Positions 17,414 to 26,635 are shown, counted from the first letter of the stretch. The stretch: DNA of 64,000 bases from Bacillus sp. 103mf (GCF_900116295.1 NZ_FPAF01000001.1:929279-993278), one strand, 5' to 3'. The notes: generated by a model not told the origin, from the letters alone. Numbers and translations are program-made.

Positions 17414-18343
17414 TTAATAAACCGTTTCTTTAAAGAAGAACCCTGTATCTAACGGACGATTTACTGGTTGTAATTCCTCAATCTCTTTATATAAGTCGTC
17501 TTTCACATCGTAATATGCGTCGCGATTTTCTACACATAAATCAATCGCCTTACGATATTTCTTTGTCACTTCAATGATATACTCAGAGCTTTTTAATACA
17601 CCCTCAATTTTTAAACTATCAATTTCTGCATCAATTAACTCTTCTAGCTCGTCGATGAAGCAAATGTCATTTGGACTCATAATGTGCGTACCGTTTTCAT
17701 CTTCATAAATTGGGTACTTATTGTTACGCTCTGCATCATGCAAGAACATGTTTTCTTCGTATTTCTTCTTCTCGATTTCCATTTCACGACCTTGATATTC
17801 GAAGTAGTTTCCTACTAAAGAACGCTTCGACTGGAACATACATGTCATACCATGAATTTGTACTTCTATTTCTACTTCTGCATGTTCTTTTAACTCAACA
17901 ATTGCATCTAAGCTTAATTCACGAGCTAACACAGCGCGCTTTGCACCTTTACGTCCCCAGTAATTACATGTAAACCAGTTCGTTGCCGTTGTTTCTGTAT
18001 TCCAATGCATTTTCATATTTGGGGCAACTTCACGCACCGTCATTAATACAGCTGGATCTCCAAATACAACCGTATCTACGTTTACTTCTTGTAAAAATGA
18101 AACGTAATCTTTTAAAGCCTCTACTTTCTCATTGTGGAACATTGCATTCATTGCGACATATACTTTCATATTATTTTCATGTGCAATCGCTACCGCTTCT
18201 TTTACATCTTCGCGAGAAAATTCGCCGGCTAAACGTAAGCCAAACTTTTGTTCACCAATCATCACTGCATCTGCGCCTGCTTTTGCAAGTGATTCGATAT
18301 CCGCCACTGTTCTTGGCGTTACTAACAACTCAGGTTTTTTCAT
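17414..18343 (-). CDS. trhP1: U32 family tRNA U34 hydroxylation protein TrhP1 (YrrN)
   Basis: A 309-residue U32 protein paralogous to its downstream neighbour. It shares KPELLVTPRT, GADAVMIGEQKFGLR, and HGMTCMFQSKR in place of the richer cysteine cluster, so it probably lacks a full iron-sulfur site. In B. subtilis YrrN and YrrO are both needed for tRNA wobble 5-hydroxyuridine, which fits a heteromeric enzyme. The gene starts 6 bases after trmR ends. AAAGGGTGACAGGCA supports the start. Confidence 0.9.
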   Translation of the reverse strand: MKKPELLVTPRTVADIESLAKAGADAVMIGEQKFGLRLAGEFSREDVKEAVAIAHENNMKVYVAMNAMFHNEKVEALKDYVSFLQEVNVDTVVFGDPAVLMTVREVAPNMKMHWNTETTATNWFTCNYWGRKGAKRAVLARELSLDAIVELKEHAEVEIEVQIHGMTCMFQSKRSLVGNYFEYQGREMEIEKKKYEENMFLHDAERNNKYPIYEDENGTHIMSPNDICFIDELEELIDAEIDSLKIEGVLKSSEYIIEVTKKYRKAIDLCVENRDAYYDVKDDLYKEIEELQPVNRPLDTGFFFKETVY

Positions 18344-18349
18344 TGCCTG

Positions 18350-18997
18350 TCACCCTTTCTTTTTACTCACTGCTACTCCGTCACCAATTGGGAAGATGGT
18401 TGTATCATATCCTTCATGATTCATGAGCCACTCGTTATACGTTTTAATTCGTCTAATTAAACCGCGTGTACGTCTATTTTCAATGTGTTCCTTTGTCGTC
18501 ACAAGACCGTGATATAATACATTATCTGAAATAATGACGCCGCCAGGATTTAATAACGGCTCATATATATCGAAAAAGCGACGATATTGTCCTTTTGCTG
18601 CATCAATAAAGATAACATCAAATGTGCCATGTTCTTTTACTTTCTCCCCTGTTTCTAAAGCATCTCCAAAAATAACAGAAATGCGCTCTTTTACTGGGGA
18701 ACGATTTATATATTCAAGTGCTTTTTCATATCGATCTGCGTTTCGCTCTACTGTCACAATGCTTGAATTTGGAATGGCTTGCATCATGCGGATGCTAGAA
18801 TATCCAATTGCTGTACCAAGTTCTAATATGCTCTTTGGCCCAATTAAACGCAAAAATTGCAACATAAATTCCATGCCAAGGCGATCCATAATTGGTACGT
18901 GATGCTCACGTGCATACTGTTCCATCTCAAGAATGAGCTCATCTTTTGGATCGATAAAAGACAGCAAATATTCACAAACTACATCTTGTTGCTCCAT
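18350..18997 (-). CDS. trmR: tRNA 5-hydroxyuridine methyltransferase TrmR (YrrM)
   Basis: A 215-residue O-methyltransferase of the COMT-like family 3. The SAM motif is ILELGTAIGYSSIRM, followed by IVTVERNADRY and the metal-binding DVIFIDAAKGQY...ISDNVLYHG. TrmR methylates 5-hydroxyuridine at tRNA position 34 to 5-methoxyuridine, so together with TrhP1/TrhP2 next door the operon holds the whole wobble pathway. AAGGAGGACTATCT precedes the ATG. Confidence 0.9.
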   Translation of the reverse strand: MEQQDVVCEYLLSFIDPKDELILEMEQYAREHHVPIMDRLGMEFMLQFLRLIGPKSILELGTAIGYSSIRMMQAIPNSSIVTVERNADRYEKALEYINRSPVKERISVIFGDALETGEKVKEHGTFDVIFIDAAKGQYRRFFDIYEPLLNPGGVIISDNVLYHGLVTTKEHIENRRTRGLIRRIKTYNEWLMNHEGYDTTIFPIGDGVAVSKKKG

Positions 18998-19150
18998 AGA
19001 TAGTCCTCCTTATCGCATGGAGAAGTAAAAAAGAATATTGTCTCTATGTGGACAGAAAAATACAAGCCCGCTCTATCCTTAGCTTGTACGTCCCGTTTCT
19101 ATATTAAAAACGATTCTTCTACCAGTTTTTAACCCGGTATATTTTATCAT

Positions 19151-19192
19151 AAAAAAGAGGGATATGCGAATTTTTCTCGCTTCCCTCAAAAA
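19151..19192 (-). terminator. mltG terminator
   Basis: Minus strand TTTTTTGAGGGAAGCGA...TCGC...TCCCTCTTTTTTA: GAGGGA/TCCCTC outer and GCGA/TCGC inner stem, with a T run, directly after the mltG stop. Confidence 0.85.
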
Positions 19193-19194
19193 AT

Positions 19195-20265
19195 TTACGA
19201 TTGCTTTTGTGTAATATATTTTTGTTTTAACGCGTTATGTTCTTCTAATGTCTTAGCGTAGTATACTTGGCCATCCGGTGCCGCCAAGAAATAATAATAG
19301 TCTGTTTGTGCAGGTTCAAGTGCTGCCTGTACTGATTTTACACCAGAATTCGAAATTGGTCCAACTGGTAACCCTTTTATAACGTATGTATTATACGGAG
19401 AGTTTACTTTTAAATCATCATATAATACACGCTCTTTATGTTTACCTAATGCATATAACACTGTTGGATCTGTTTGCAAAGGCATTCCTTTCGCTAAACG
19501 ATTATAGAACACGCTTGCAATTTTTTGACGATCTGTATAACCTGTTGCTTCTTCTTCAATAAGTGAAGATAAAGTTAATAATTGATGAACATCCCACTTT
19601 TTCTCTTTCATCTTCTGCTCATTTTCAACAATGAGCTTGTTTGTTTTCTCTAACATTGAAATAATAATTTCTTCTAACGTTAGGTCCTTTTTATAAAAAG
19701 AATACGTTGCTGGATATAAATATCCTTCCAATGGATATTTAATATTTGCATCAAAAATTTTATTTGTTAATAAAACAGGGTATTTCTGTTGTAATTTTTG
19801 TACAAACGCTTTATCGTTTAGTTGGCGAACAACATCTTCTTTATTCCATTTCAATTCCTTTGCAATTGTATCTGCAATTTCAACAACTTGTGCGCCTTCT
19901 TTAACTGTCACTTTATAAACAACTGGGCGATGTACATTACCTGATGACATTTGTCCCATTATTTCCTCTACATTCATCGATGGGTTTAACAAATATGTAC
20001 CGGCTTGTAAATTTTTTGATTTCATTTTTGCATAAAAACTAAATATAGTCCCGTTTTTCACAATTCCTTTGTCTTCCAAAATCTCTCCAATCTTACTTGT
20101 AGAAGAACCTTTTGGAATTTCCACTTCAATTTCCTGTTTACTTGCTGTATTTAGTGGTTTTAAAGCTGATGTAACATACGCATATGCACCACCGCACACA
20201 ACAAGCAATGCAATGAAAATGACCGCAACTACTCGTATTCGTTTTTTTGTTTTCCTTTGATCCAC
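19195..20265 (-). CDS. mltG: endolytic transglycosylase MltG (YceG/YrrL)
   Basis: A 356-residue membrane-anchored protein: one transmembrane helix (about 11-30), then LysM-like and YceG domains. The family motif LSSLIEEEA contains the catalytic glutamate, followed by FYNRLAKGMPLQTDPTV and YNTYVIKGLPVGPISN. MltG cuts nascent glycan strands and terminates their elongation. The start is GTG at 20265, preceded by AAGGAGGAAGTACG. It keeps the B. subtilis place between yrrM and yrzB. Confidence 0.95.
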   Translation of the reverse strand: MDQRKTKKRIRVVAVIFIALLVVCGGAYAYVTSALKPLNTASKQEIEVEIPKGSSTSKIGEILEDKGIVKNGTIFSFYAKMKSKNLQAGTYLLNPSMNVEEIMGQMSSGNVHRPVVYKVTVKEGAQVVEIADTIAKELKWNKEDVVRQLNDKAFVQKLQQKYPVLLTNKIFDANIKYPLEGYLYPATYSFYKKDLTLEEIIISMLEKTNKLIVENEQKMKEKKWDVHQLLTLSSLIEEEATGYTDRQKIASVFYNRLAKGMPLQTDPTVLYALGKHKERVLYDDLKVNSPYNTYVIKGLPVGPISNSGVKSVQAALEPAQTDYYYFLAAPDGQVYYAKTLEEHNALKQKYITQKQS

Positions 20266-20335
20266 TACCGTACTTCCTCCTTACTCCCAATTATAGACTG
20301 CACGGGCCTACCCTATACAAAATCTACGGAATATT

Positions 20336-20367
20336 AAAAAACATGTCTACCGTTAGACATGTTTTTT
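20336..20367 (-). terminator. hairpin in the leader of mltG
   Basis: AAAAAACATGTCTA, CCGT loop, TAGACATGTTTTTT: symmetric hairpin 70 bases before the mltG start, with A and T runs on both sides so it could terminate either way. It would stop read-through from the yrzB side. Confidence 0.75.
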
Positions 20368-20448
20368 CTTTTTTCTACAATCTGTACTATTATACTACAA
20401 AGAACGGTATGCTTTCGATAAAAAAATCTTTCATTTACCTTACAAATC

Positions 20449-20483
20449 AAACAAACTGATTTCAATATGAAATCAGTTTGTTT
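20449..20483 (-). terminator. terminator of the ireB-ruvX-yrzB operon
   Basis: AAACAAACTGATTTC, AATAT loop, GAAATCAGTTTGTTT: a 15-bp perfect stem 12 bases after the yrzB stop. Confidence 0.9.
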
Positions 20484-20495
20484 GTACTTACCATA

Positions 20496-20783
20496 TTACT
20501 CTTCTTCGCCTTCTTCTTCATCAGCAAGAGTGTTAAACATTTCTTGTACCATTTCCCACTCTTCTTCTGATTCGATTGGAAGTAATGTACCGCCAGACTC
20601 ATCGTCATTTTGCTCGTAAGCCATAGCATCGTAAATTGGGTCTCCATCTTCGTCAACTTCACCGATTGGTGAGAATACTACGTAAGATTTTTTACCAAAT
20701 TTCTCAGCATCAAAAGTGAAAATAATTTCACATAGATGTTCGTTACCTTTTTCGTCAACAATTGTAATTTGATTTTCTTCCAT
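20496..20783 (-). CDS. yrzB: DUF1292 protein YrzB
   Basis: A 95-residue acidic protein: MEENQITIVDEKGNEHLCEI, a YVVFSPIGEVDEDGDPIYDA core and a Glu-rich C-terminus. It matches the DUF1292 family, always found with ruvX and the IreB-like gene in Firmicutes. ATG at 20783 is used because AAGAGGTGACCATA lies directly upstream. No function is established. It is third in the ireB-ruvX-yrzB set, 12 bases after ruvX. Confidence 0.9.
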   Translation of the reverse strand: MEENQITIVDEKGNEHLCEIIFTFDAEKFGKKSYVVFSPIGEVDEDGDPIYDAMAYEQNDDESGGTLLPIESEEEWEMVQEMFNTLADEEEGEEE

Positions 20784-20795
20784 TATGGTCACCTC

Positions 20796-21209
20796 TTATT
20801 TGCTATCTAAATATCCTTGTAAAATCACGACAGCTGCCATTTTATCAATGACTTGCTTTCGTTTTTTTCGGCTCACATCTGCCGAAATGAGCAGGCGCTC
20901 TGCTGCCATTGTTGACAAGCGTTCGTCCCACAGTACAACTTCTAATTGCACAAGCTCATGCAATTTTTCTGCAAATTGCTGACAAGCTTCGCCGCGCGGA
21001 CCGATTGTTCCATTCATGTTCTTTGGCAATCCTACTACTATCTTGTCCACATTGTACTGTTTTACTAATTCAGAAATACGATTAAAACCAAATTCTCCTC
21101 TTTCTTCGTTAATTTTAATCGTTTCTAAACCTTGCGCCGTCCAGCCCATCTCATCGCTTATTGCAACACCAACTGTTTTTGTACCAACATCTAAACCTAA
21201 TATACGCAT
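20796..21209 (-). CDS. ruvX: Holliday junction resolvase-like RuvX/YqgF
   Basis: A 137-residue RNase H-fold protein: [20 protein letters not shown] with the first catalytic aspartate, [13 protein letters not shown], and [11 protein letters not shown] with later acidic residues. The family is linked to pre-16S rRNA processing and to Holliday junction cleavage. GAGGAGTAGTTT precedes the ATG, which lies 3 bases after the IreB-like gene. Confidence 0.93.
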   Translation of the reverse strand: MRILGLDVGTKTVGVAISDEMGWTAQGLETIKINEERGEFGFNRISELVKQYNVDKIVVGLPKNMNGTIGPRGEACQQFAEKLHELVQLEVVLWDERLSTMAAERLLISADVSRKKRKQVIDKMAAVVILQGYLDSK

Positions 21210-21212
21210 AAA

Positions 21213-21479
21213 CTACTCCTCACGATGATGTTTCAAGTAAGACTTTACGAGCTCCTCAATCAATTCATCACGTTCTAGCTTACGAATAATATTGCGAGCA
21301 TCTTTATGACGAGGTATGTATGCCGGATCGCCGCTTAATAAATAACCGACGATTTGATTAATCGGATTGTATCCTTTTTCTTGAAGTGCATCATACACAG
21401 TTAATAGTACGTCATTGACATGGACATTTTGTTTTTCTTCTTGGAAGTTAAACTTCATCGTTTTATCGAATCCGTCCAT
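21213..21479 (-). CDS. IreB family (DUF965) regulatory protein YrzL
   Basis: An 88-residue protein with the DUF965 signature: [32 protein letters not shown] and [14 protein letters not shown]. The founding member, IreB of Enterococcus, is phosphorylated on threonine by the PASTA kinase IreK and affects cephalosporin resistance; whether that holds in Bacillus is inference. The start at 21479 has GTGAGGTGC upstream. It lies 73 bases after alaS and begins the ruvX-yrzB set. Confidence 0.9.
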   Translation of the reverse strand: MDGFDKTMKFNFQEEKQNVHVNDVLLTVYDALQEKGYNPINQIVGYLLSGDPAYIPRHKDARNIIRKLERDELIEELVKSYLKHHREE

Positions 21480-21552
21480 TTTAAGCACCTCACTTTACTA
21501 GGTATAGGGAGAAAGATATTCCTTCTCCCTACTATTGTACACTACTATCTCT

Positions 21553-24195
21553 TTATTTTGAAACAGATTTAACGTACTCTTCTACAAATACAAGTGCATC
21601 CTCTACTTGTGCTGGGTTTTTACCGCCAGCTTGTGCCATATCAGGACGACCACCGCCGCCACCGCCGCAGCGAGATGCCACTTCTTTCACAAGTTTACCA
21701 GCATGGTATCCTTTTTCAATTAAATCTTTCGTTACACCAGCAAGAATGTTAACTTTATCATCATTTACAGCTGTAAGTACGATAACTGCGGATTGTAATT
21801 TATTCTTTAAATCATCCATCATCGTACGTAAGTTGTTCATATCTGCAACATTAACTTTTGTCGCAAGTACATTTACACCATCAATTGTACGCACTGCATC
21901 TGTTAAGTTACCAGCTTCAATGTTACTTAGTTTTGCTGCAAGAGATTCGTTTTCTTTTTGCAGTTGTTTTACTTCAGTAAATAAGCCATCCACTCTTGTT
22001 AAAATGTCTTTCGGATTTGTTTTCATTTTGTTTGCTGCTTCTTTTAATAAACTTACTTGTTCGTTCATTAATTCATATGCAGCTTTTCCTGTTACTGCTT
22101 CAATACGACGCGTTCCTGCTCCAATACCAGATTCAGCAACGATTTTGAAAATACCGATAGATGCTGTGTTATCTACGTGGCAACCGCCGCAAAGCTCTAA
22201 GCTATAATCACCTACTTGTACAACACGTACAACATCTCCGTATTTTTCACCGAATAGGGCCATTGCACCCATCGCTTTTGCTTCTTCAATTGCTTTTTGA
22301 GAAATATCTACTGTGATACTTTCCCAAATTTTCTCGTTTACAATACGCTCAATTTTTTCAAGTTCATCAGCTTGTACTTGACCAAAATGAGAGAAGTCGA
22401 AACGTAAACGTTCTGATGTTACTAGAGATCCCGCTTGGTTTACATGTCCACCAAGAACATCTTTTAATGCTTGATGCAGAAGATGAGTTGCTGTATGGTT
22501 CTTCACTACCTCCCCACGGTTTTTCGTATCAATTACCGTTTTTACTGCCGCATCTTTCGTTAATGTTCCTTCTTCTACAACTACTTTGTGTAAGTTTTGA
22601 CCATTTGGCGCTTTTTGCACATCTTTTACAAGTACTTTTACGCCATCAGCAAAAATGTAACCACGGTCCGCAATTTGACCACCGCTCTCAGCATAGAATG
22701 GTGTTACATCTAACATTAATTGTCCTTCTTCACCAACTTGCAGGCTATCTGTGAACTCACCATTCTTCACAAGTGCAACAACATTACTTTCTGTCCCAAC
22801 TGTATTGTAACCAACAAATTCGCTCGCTACTTTAATTTCACCAAGAACGCCGCCTTGTACTTGCATAGAATCAACATCTTGACGAGCTGCACGTGCGCGC
22901 TCACGTTGTTTTTCCATTTCTGCTTCAAAACCTTCATGATCAACTGTCATGCCAGCTTCTTCTGCATATTCTTCTGTTAACTCAACCGGGAATCCGTATG
23001 TGTCATATAGACGGAACGCGTCTTCGCCAGAAATAACAGTTGATTTTTCTTCTTTTGCTTTTCCAATCACTTCAGCTAAAATTGCCTCGCCGTCATGAAG
23101 TGTTTCATGGAAACGCTCCTCTTCATTTTTCACAACGCGTGCAATGAAATCTTTCTTTTCCAGAACCTCTGGATAGAAGTCTTTCATTACTTCACCAACT
23201 ACTGGTACTAATTCGTACATAAATGGACGGTTAACGTTTAATTTCTTTGCATAACGTACAGCGCGGCGTAATAAACGACGTAATACATAACCTCGACCTT
23301 CGTTAGAAGGAAGCGCTCCGTCTCCAACTGCAAATGTTACTGTACGAATATGGTCAGCGATTACTTTAAATGCTGTATCTTGTTCATGGTTACCAGCACG
23401 GTATTTTTCACCAGAAATAACTTCTGTTGCACCGATAATTGGCATAAATAAGTCTGTGTCAAAGTTCGTTGGCACGTTTTGTACAACAGATGCCATACGC
23501 TCAAGACCCATCCCTGTATCAATGTTTTTCTTTGGAAGCGGCGTATATGTACCGTCAGGGTTATGGTTAAATTGTGAGAATACAAGGTTCCATACTTCTA
23601 AATAACGCTCATTTTCTCCGCCTGGATATAATTCTGGATCGCTAAAATCATTACCGTAAGCTTCTCCGCGATCGTAGAAAATTTCTGTGTTCGGTCCACT
23701 TGGGCCTTCACCGATATCCCAAAAGTTTTCTTCTAAGCGAATAATGCGCTCTTTTGGTACACCCATTTTTTCATGCCAAATCATAAATGCTTCTTCATCT
23801 TCTGGATGAATGGTAACAGATAGTAATTCTTTATCGAATCCAATCCATTTGTCGCTCGTTAAAAACTCCCAAGCCCATGTAATTGCTTCTTCTTTGAAGT
23901 AATCACCAATTGAGAAGTTTCCTAACATTTCAAAGAATGTATGGTGACGAGCTGTTTTTCCTACGTTTTCAATATCGTTTGTACGAATTGATTTTTGCGC
24001 ATTTGTAATGCGTGGGTTTTGCGGAATTACGCGGCCATCAAAATATTTTTTCAGCGTTGCAACACCACTGTTAATCCATAAAAGAGATGGATCTTCATGC
24101 GGAACTAATGATGCACTCGGTTCTACTGCATGTCCTTTTTCCTGGAAAAAATCTAAAAACATTTGACGAATTTGTGCGCCTGTTAAGTGTTTCAT
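21553..24195 (-). CDS. alaS: alanyl-tRNA synthetase
   Basis: An 880-residue class II synthetase. The catalytic core starts [22 protein letters not shown]; motif 2 falls in the [14 protein letters not shown] region. The editing domain carries [11 protein letters not shown] and the zinc ligands [10 protein letters not shown]. The C-Ala domain ends with the glycine-rich [18 protein letters not shown]. The start at 24195 has AAGGAGGAAATACAT; ATGs further upstream are poorly placed. Expression is controlled by the T-box leader, but a bcr1 repeat now lies between that leader and the start codon. Confidence 0.98.
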   Translation of the reverse strand: MKHLTGAQIRQMFLDFFQEKGHAVEPSASLVPHEDPSLLWINSGVATLKKYFDGRVIPQNPRITNAQKSIRTNDIENVGKTARHHTFFEMLGNFSIGDYFKEEAITWAWEFLTSDKWIGFDKELLSVTIHPEDEEAFMIWHEKMGVPKERIIRLEENFWDIGEGPSGPNTEIFYDRGEAYGNDFSDPELYPGGENERYLEVWNLVFSQFNHNPDGTYTPLPKKNIDTGMGLERMASVVQNVPTNFDTDLFMPIIGATEVISGEKYRAGNHEQDTAFKVIADHIRTVTFAVGDGALPSNEGRGYVLRRLLRRAVRYAKKLNVNRPFMYELVPVVGEVMKDFYPEVLEKKDFIARVVKNEEERFHETLHDGEAILAEVIGKAKEEKSTVISGEDAFRLYDTYGFPVELTEEYAEEAGMTVDHEGFEAEMEKQRERARAARQDVDSMQVQGGVLGEIKVASEFVGYNTVGTESNVVALVKNGEFTDSLQVGEEGQLMLDVTPFYAESGGQIADRGYIFADGVKVLVKDVQKAPNGQNLHKVVVEEGTLTKDAAVKTVIDTKNRGEVVKNHTATHLLHQALKDVLGGHVNQAGSLVTSERLRFDFSHFGQVQADELEKIERIVNEKIWESITVDISQKAIEEAKAMGAMALFGEKYGDVVRVVQVGDYSLELCGGCHVDNTASIGIFKIVAESGIGAGTRRIEAVTGKAAYELMNEQVSLLKEAANKMKTNPKDILTRVDGLFTEVKQLQKENESLAAKLSNIEAGNLTDAVRTIDGVNVLATKVNVADMNNLRTMMDDLKNKLQSAVIVLTAVNDDKVNILAGVTKDLIEKGYHAGKLVKEVASRCGGGGGGRPDMAQAGGKNPAQVEDALVFVEEYVKSVSK

Positions 24196-24222
24196 ATGTA
24201 TTTCCTCCTTCATTAAAATCAA

Positions 24223-24375
24223 TTAAAGTGAAACTTTGATAAGTGGGAGGCTTCTTCCTCCACTGATCATTAGCCCTCACCAATCGGGCTTTTACGGGCA
24301 GTTATCCCCCACCTATCTCCTTCGCATTTTCTTAATCTTGAGGTGGGGGATTACTGCTCGTTAATGCGGGATAAA
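24223..24375 (-). mobile_element. bcr1 element, short form, in the alaS leader
   Basis: The core 24228-24370 (143 bp) runs from GTGAAAC to GCGGG on the plus strand. The right side is flanked by ATAAA and the left by TTAAA (one mismatch). CAGTTATCCCCCACCT pairs with AGGTGGGGGATTACTGC around a short loop. Ends, length and TTTAT flanks fit published bcr1. It lies between the T-box terminator and the alaS ribosome binding site. Confidence 0.85.
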
Positions 24376-24377
24376 AA

Positions 24378-24679
24378 ACAAAAAACTCCCGTCCCCTATA
24401 ACAGGGACGAGAGTTGACTCGCGTTACCACCCTGATTATGAAATAAAAAGCGGAAGTGTCTCATTTTTAGACACGACGGCTAAATTGCATATCATAACAA
24501 TATGCATATATTTCATCACCTCAAGTTGCCGTAACGTGGCAAGACGGCAGGAATTAGCTGCTCTCAGGAATAGCGTTCTGTTACCCTTCATTTGAAGCTT
24601 CTTACAGCCTAAGGAAGCCTCTCTCTGCAAAATGGACTGTAACATACTCGTTCCGTCATCAATTTAACATATACTATAT
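24378..24679 (-). promoter_or_regulatory. T-box leader of alaS
   Basis: The conserved T-box AGGGTGGTAACGCG is the reverse complement of 24420-24433. Directly after it is the terminator, AACTCTCGTCCC against GGGGACGGGAGTT (24384-24415), with a T run. Some 250 bases of Stem I-type sequence precede it up to the promoter. T-boxes read uncharged tRNA; context makes this alanine-specific. I did not pin down the specifier triplet. Confidence 0.93.
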
Positions 24680-24685
24680 GCCCAA

Positions 24686-24714
24686 ATTGTAGCGAATCCA
24701 TTTCTATTTGTCAA
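24686..24714 (-). promoter_or_regulatory. sigma-A promoter of alaS T-box transcript
   Basis: Minus strand TTGACA (24709-24714), 17 bp, TACAAT (24686-24691): near consensus. Its -35 box overlaps the last codons of yrrI. Confidence 0.88.
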
Positions 24715-25769
24715 TGTTTCCAAAATGGCTTAGTATGCACAATGATCGTACGAAGAATTGCTAGAAGGGGAACGGATAATAAAAGCCCGACAATGCCGCC
24801 AACTTCTCCCCCAACAAGTAGCGCAAGCATAATAACAACTGGGTGCATCCGCAGCGATCTTCCCACAATATACGGAGATAGTATATTACTCTCAACAAAT
24901 TGTAAAATCGCAAGCGCAATGCCAGCTTTAATGACTAAATTCGTCGATACTGTTGCAGCAATCATTAATGTTGGAATCGCTCCTAAAATAGGGCCGAAAT
25001 ACGGGATAATGTCAGTAACTCCAACAATAATTCCTAAAAGCAGTGGATATTTCATCCCGATAAACCAAAAGGCTAGTGCAGAAACCCCACCCAAAATTAA
25101 ACAAACAAATAATTGGCCGCGAATATAATTTCCAAGAGACTTATCAATTTCTTTTGCTAACTGTTGCCCATCCTTACGCCATTTAACTGGTACAATATTC
25201 CAAAAAATGCGGTAAAACTCTGCGTAGTCTTTCAATATATAAAATACGATAAATGGAATTAAAAAAATAATAAGAAGCGAATCAAGTATTCCTCTTGCTG
25301 TACTCATTACTTTATTTAAAAGCGCTTGTATCTTCCCTTCAATCCCTGTAAATGTTTGCTTCACTTTCTCATTCACGAACTCAGGAAAATTTTCAGTTTG
25401 CTCTGTTACTCCATCCGTCCACATTTCATACATATTTACAATTTGTGGGAATTGTTCGTTCATTTCTTGGAGCTGTGCAATAACGGCTGGTGTCCCTTTA
25501 TACACACCGTATCCAAGGCCCCCAAAGAAAAGAATGTAAATGAATAAAATGGCAATTGTACGCGGCATACCTTTTTCATGCAATTTTTCAATAAGCGGGT
25601 GCAGCAAATAAGCAACAAAGCAAGCGATGAGAAATGGTGTAATAGCAACCTTAAACACAAATAAAATCGGTGCCCAAAGCGGCTTAATTTTCAAAAAGAC
25701 AAGTAAACATAAAAAAATCAGCAATAATAATCCTAACCGATAGATCCAAATAATTTTAAGATTCTTCAA
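24711..25769 (-). CDS. yrrI: AI-2E family transporter (YrrI)
   Basis: A 352-residue polytopic membrane protein of the TqsA/PerM family: an N-terminal helix pair, LLHPLIEKLHEKGMPR, a large loop (about 85-145), then several C-terminal helices including GVTDIIPYFGPILGAIP. Family members export various solutes, and some are Na+/H+ antiporters; the autoinducer name is historical. It lies upstream of alaS as in B. subtilis. Translation starts at TTG 25767-25769, preceded by GAGGAGG, which is inside the arm of an 18-bp hairpin. Confidence 0.9.
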   Translation of the reverse strand: MKNLKIIWIYRLGLLLLIFLCLLVFLKIKPLWAPILFVFKVAITPFLIACFVAYLLHPLIEKLHEKGMPRTIAILFIYILFFGGLGYGVYKGTPAVIAQLQEMNEQFPQIVNMYEMWTDGVTEQTENFPEFVNEKVKQTFTGIEGKIQALLNKVMSTARGILDSLLIIFLIPFIVFYILKDYAEFYRIFWNIVPVKWRKDGQQLAKEIDKSLGNYIRGQLFVCLILGGVSALAFWFIGMKYPLLLGIIVGVTDIIPYFGPILGAIPTLMIAATVSTNLVIKAGIALAILQFVESNILSPYIVGRSLRMHPVVIMLALLVGGEVGGIVGLLLSVPLLAILRTIIVHTKPFWKH

Positions 25770-25775
25770 CAGAAA

Positions 25776-25817
25776 AACCTCCTCTATTTCTTAGTTTGAA
25801 AAGAAATAGAGAAGGTT
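25776..25817 (-). terminator. terminator-like hairpin holding the yrrI ribosome binding site
   Basis: AACCTCCTCTATTTCTT pairs with AAGAAATAGAGAAGGTT (about 17 bp, one mismatch). On the minus strand the 3' arm reads AGAGGAGGTTTTTCTG, so the GGAGG used by yrrI is sequestered. Confidence 0.75.
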
Positions 25818-25984
25818 ATGTGTAAAAATTAAAAAACCTTGCCGCGTTGCAATATTTTTGTAGGTATTCTTATTGTTTTGTAGAAGAATACATATACTTA
25901 AAATAACAAGCACCATTTCATGCGCTATTACGCATGAATGGGCAGTAATATCCCAATTCGTTCCACAAAGTTAGGGGGAATACG

Positions 25985-26200
25985 ATGGTTTGGTTGATGC
26001 TAGGTCTTTCCGCACTTTGTATGCTATTAGAATGGGTATGTATTTGTCTTGGCATTTGGAAGGGATTTTTCATTCCCTCTTCAAATCAAGAACGTGCCAG
26101 GCATCTCTGGCATTATGGCATTTTAGGACTTGGCTGCTACGGACTTTCCCATCTCTTCTCCCAAATCGGACTGTTTTATCTCTATACAAGTACATATTGA
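25985..26200 (+). CDS. small membrane protein, unknown
   Basis: A 71-residue protein with two or three hydrophobic segments: WLMLGLSALCMLLEWVCICL (about 3-22), then GILGLGCYGLSHLF and IGLFYLYT. The start has a good ribosome binding site, TTAGGGGGAATACG. It is the only plus-strand gene between yrrI and yrzQ and is followed by a terminator. I do not recognise the family; the codon pattern and site make it a probable real gene. Confidence 0.6.
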   Translation: MVWLMLGLSALCMLLEWVCICLGIWKGFFIPSSNQERARHLWHYGILGLGCYGLSHLFSQIGLFYLYTSTY

Positions 26201-26204
26201 ACTA

Positions 26205-26246
26205 CCCCACCTACCGTTTCCGCTTGAGACGGGGGTCTTCTCGCCA
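26205..26246 (+). repeat. degenerate bcr1-like fragment
   Basis: CCCCACCTACCG...CTTGAGACGGGGGTCTTCTCGCC resembles the central hairpin of bcr1 (CCCCACCT...CTTGAGGTGGGGGTCTTACTGCCC) with substitutions. Probably an old decayed copy. Confidence 0.4.
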
Positions 26247-26254
26247 GATATGAT

Positions 26255-26283
26255 AAAAGCTCCCTAAAATTAGGAAGCTTTTT
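26255..26283. terminator. bidirectional terminator
   Basis: AAAAGCTCCCTAA and TTAGGAAGCTTTT form a near-perfect 13-bp stem between the small membrane protein gene and yrzQ. Confidence 0.85.
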
Positions 26284-26300
26284 CGCATGTATAATGTGAA

Positions 26301-26429
26301 TTATAAATAGGACCGAAGCATTTTACGTGCTCTTTTCATATTTCGTCTTGAAAATACATCTTGCTTACGTGCATATTGATATGCTGCTGCCCCTATACCT
26401 AATGCAATTAATGATGAACGCAATTTCAA
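26301..26429 (-). CDS. yrzQ: YrzQ-like (DUF3918) small protein
   Basis: A 42-residue protein read from TTG 26427-26429: KLRSSLIALGIGAAAYQYAR, then KQDVFSRRNMKRARKMLRSY. The glycine/alanine-rich N-terminal helix followed by a basic tail fits the YrzQ/DUF3918 family, and B. subtilis yrzQ lies at this same place next to yrrI. AAGGAGAG lies 10 bases before the TTG. Function unknown. Confidence 0.75.
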   Translation of the reverse strand: MKLRSSLIALGIGAAAYQYARKQDVFSRRNMKRARKMLRSYL

Positions 26430-26446
26430 AGTTAACACTCTCCTTA

Positions 26447-26635
26447 TTAGCCGATTGTTCGTTCATTCTCATCAAACAAATCATCTAAAGAACTTAATGA
26501 ACCATCTTCTTCGACTTGATGTGTATGAATTTTCCCCTTTGAAATCGATAATTCAATAAAACAGTTCCAGCAATAATATTGATTCACACCGATTTTTCCA
26601 ATATCTTTCCCTTTACAGTTTGGACAACTAAACAT
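26447..26635 (-). CDS. yrzR: YrzR-like small zinc-ribbon protein
   Basis: A 62-residue protein beginning MFSCPNCKGKDIGKIG and continuing QYYCWNCFIELS: two CxxC pairs forming a zinc ribbon, with an acidic tail (SSLDDLFDENER). Position between yrzQ and recD2 matches B. subtilis yrzR. AAGGAGATGAACGCCAT precedes the ATG. No function is known; small nucleic-acid or protein-binding ribbons are common. Confidence 0.8.
   Translation of the reverse strand: MFSCPNCKGKDIGKIGVNQYYCWNCFIELSISKGKIHTHQVEEDGSLSSLDDLFDENERTIG

Noticed and set aside
16116-18343. Two U32 proteins as collagenase-like proteases
   Set aside because: The family name is historical; context with trmR and the B. subtilis evidence points to tRNA wobble hydroxylation.
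21746-22980. Several plus-strand open frames inside alaS
   Set aside because: Antisense of a conserved gene, no ribosome binding sites, no recognisable domains.
24225-24283. Upstream extension of alaS or a separate small gene in the leader
   Set aside because: Overlaps bcr1 sequence and lacks a ribosome binding site; the AAGGAGG at the 24195 start is decisive.
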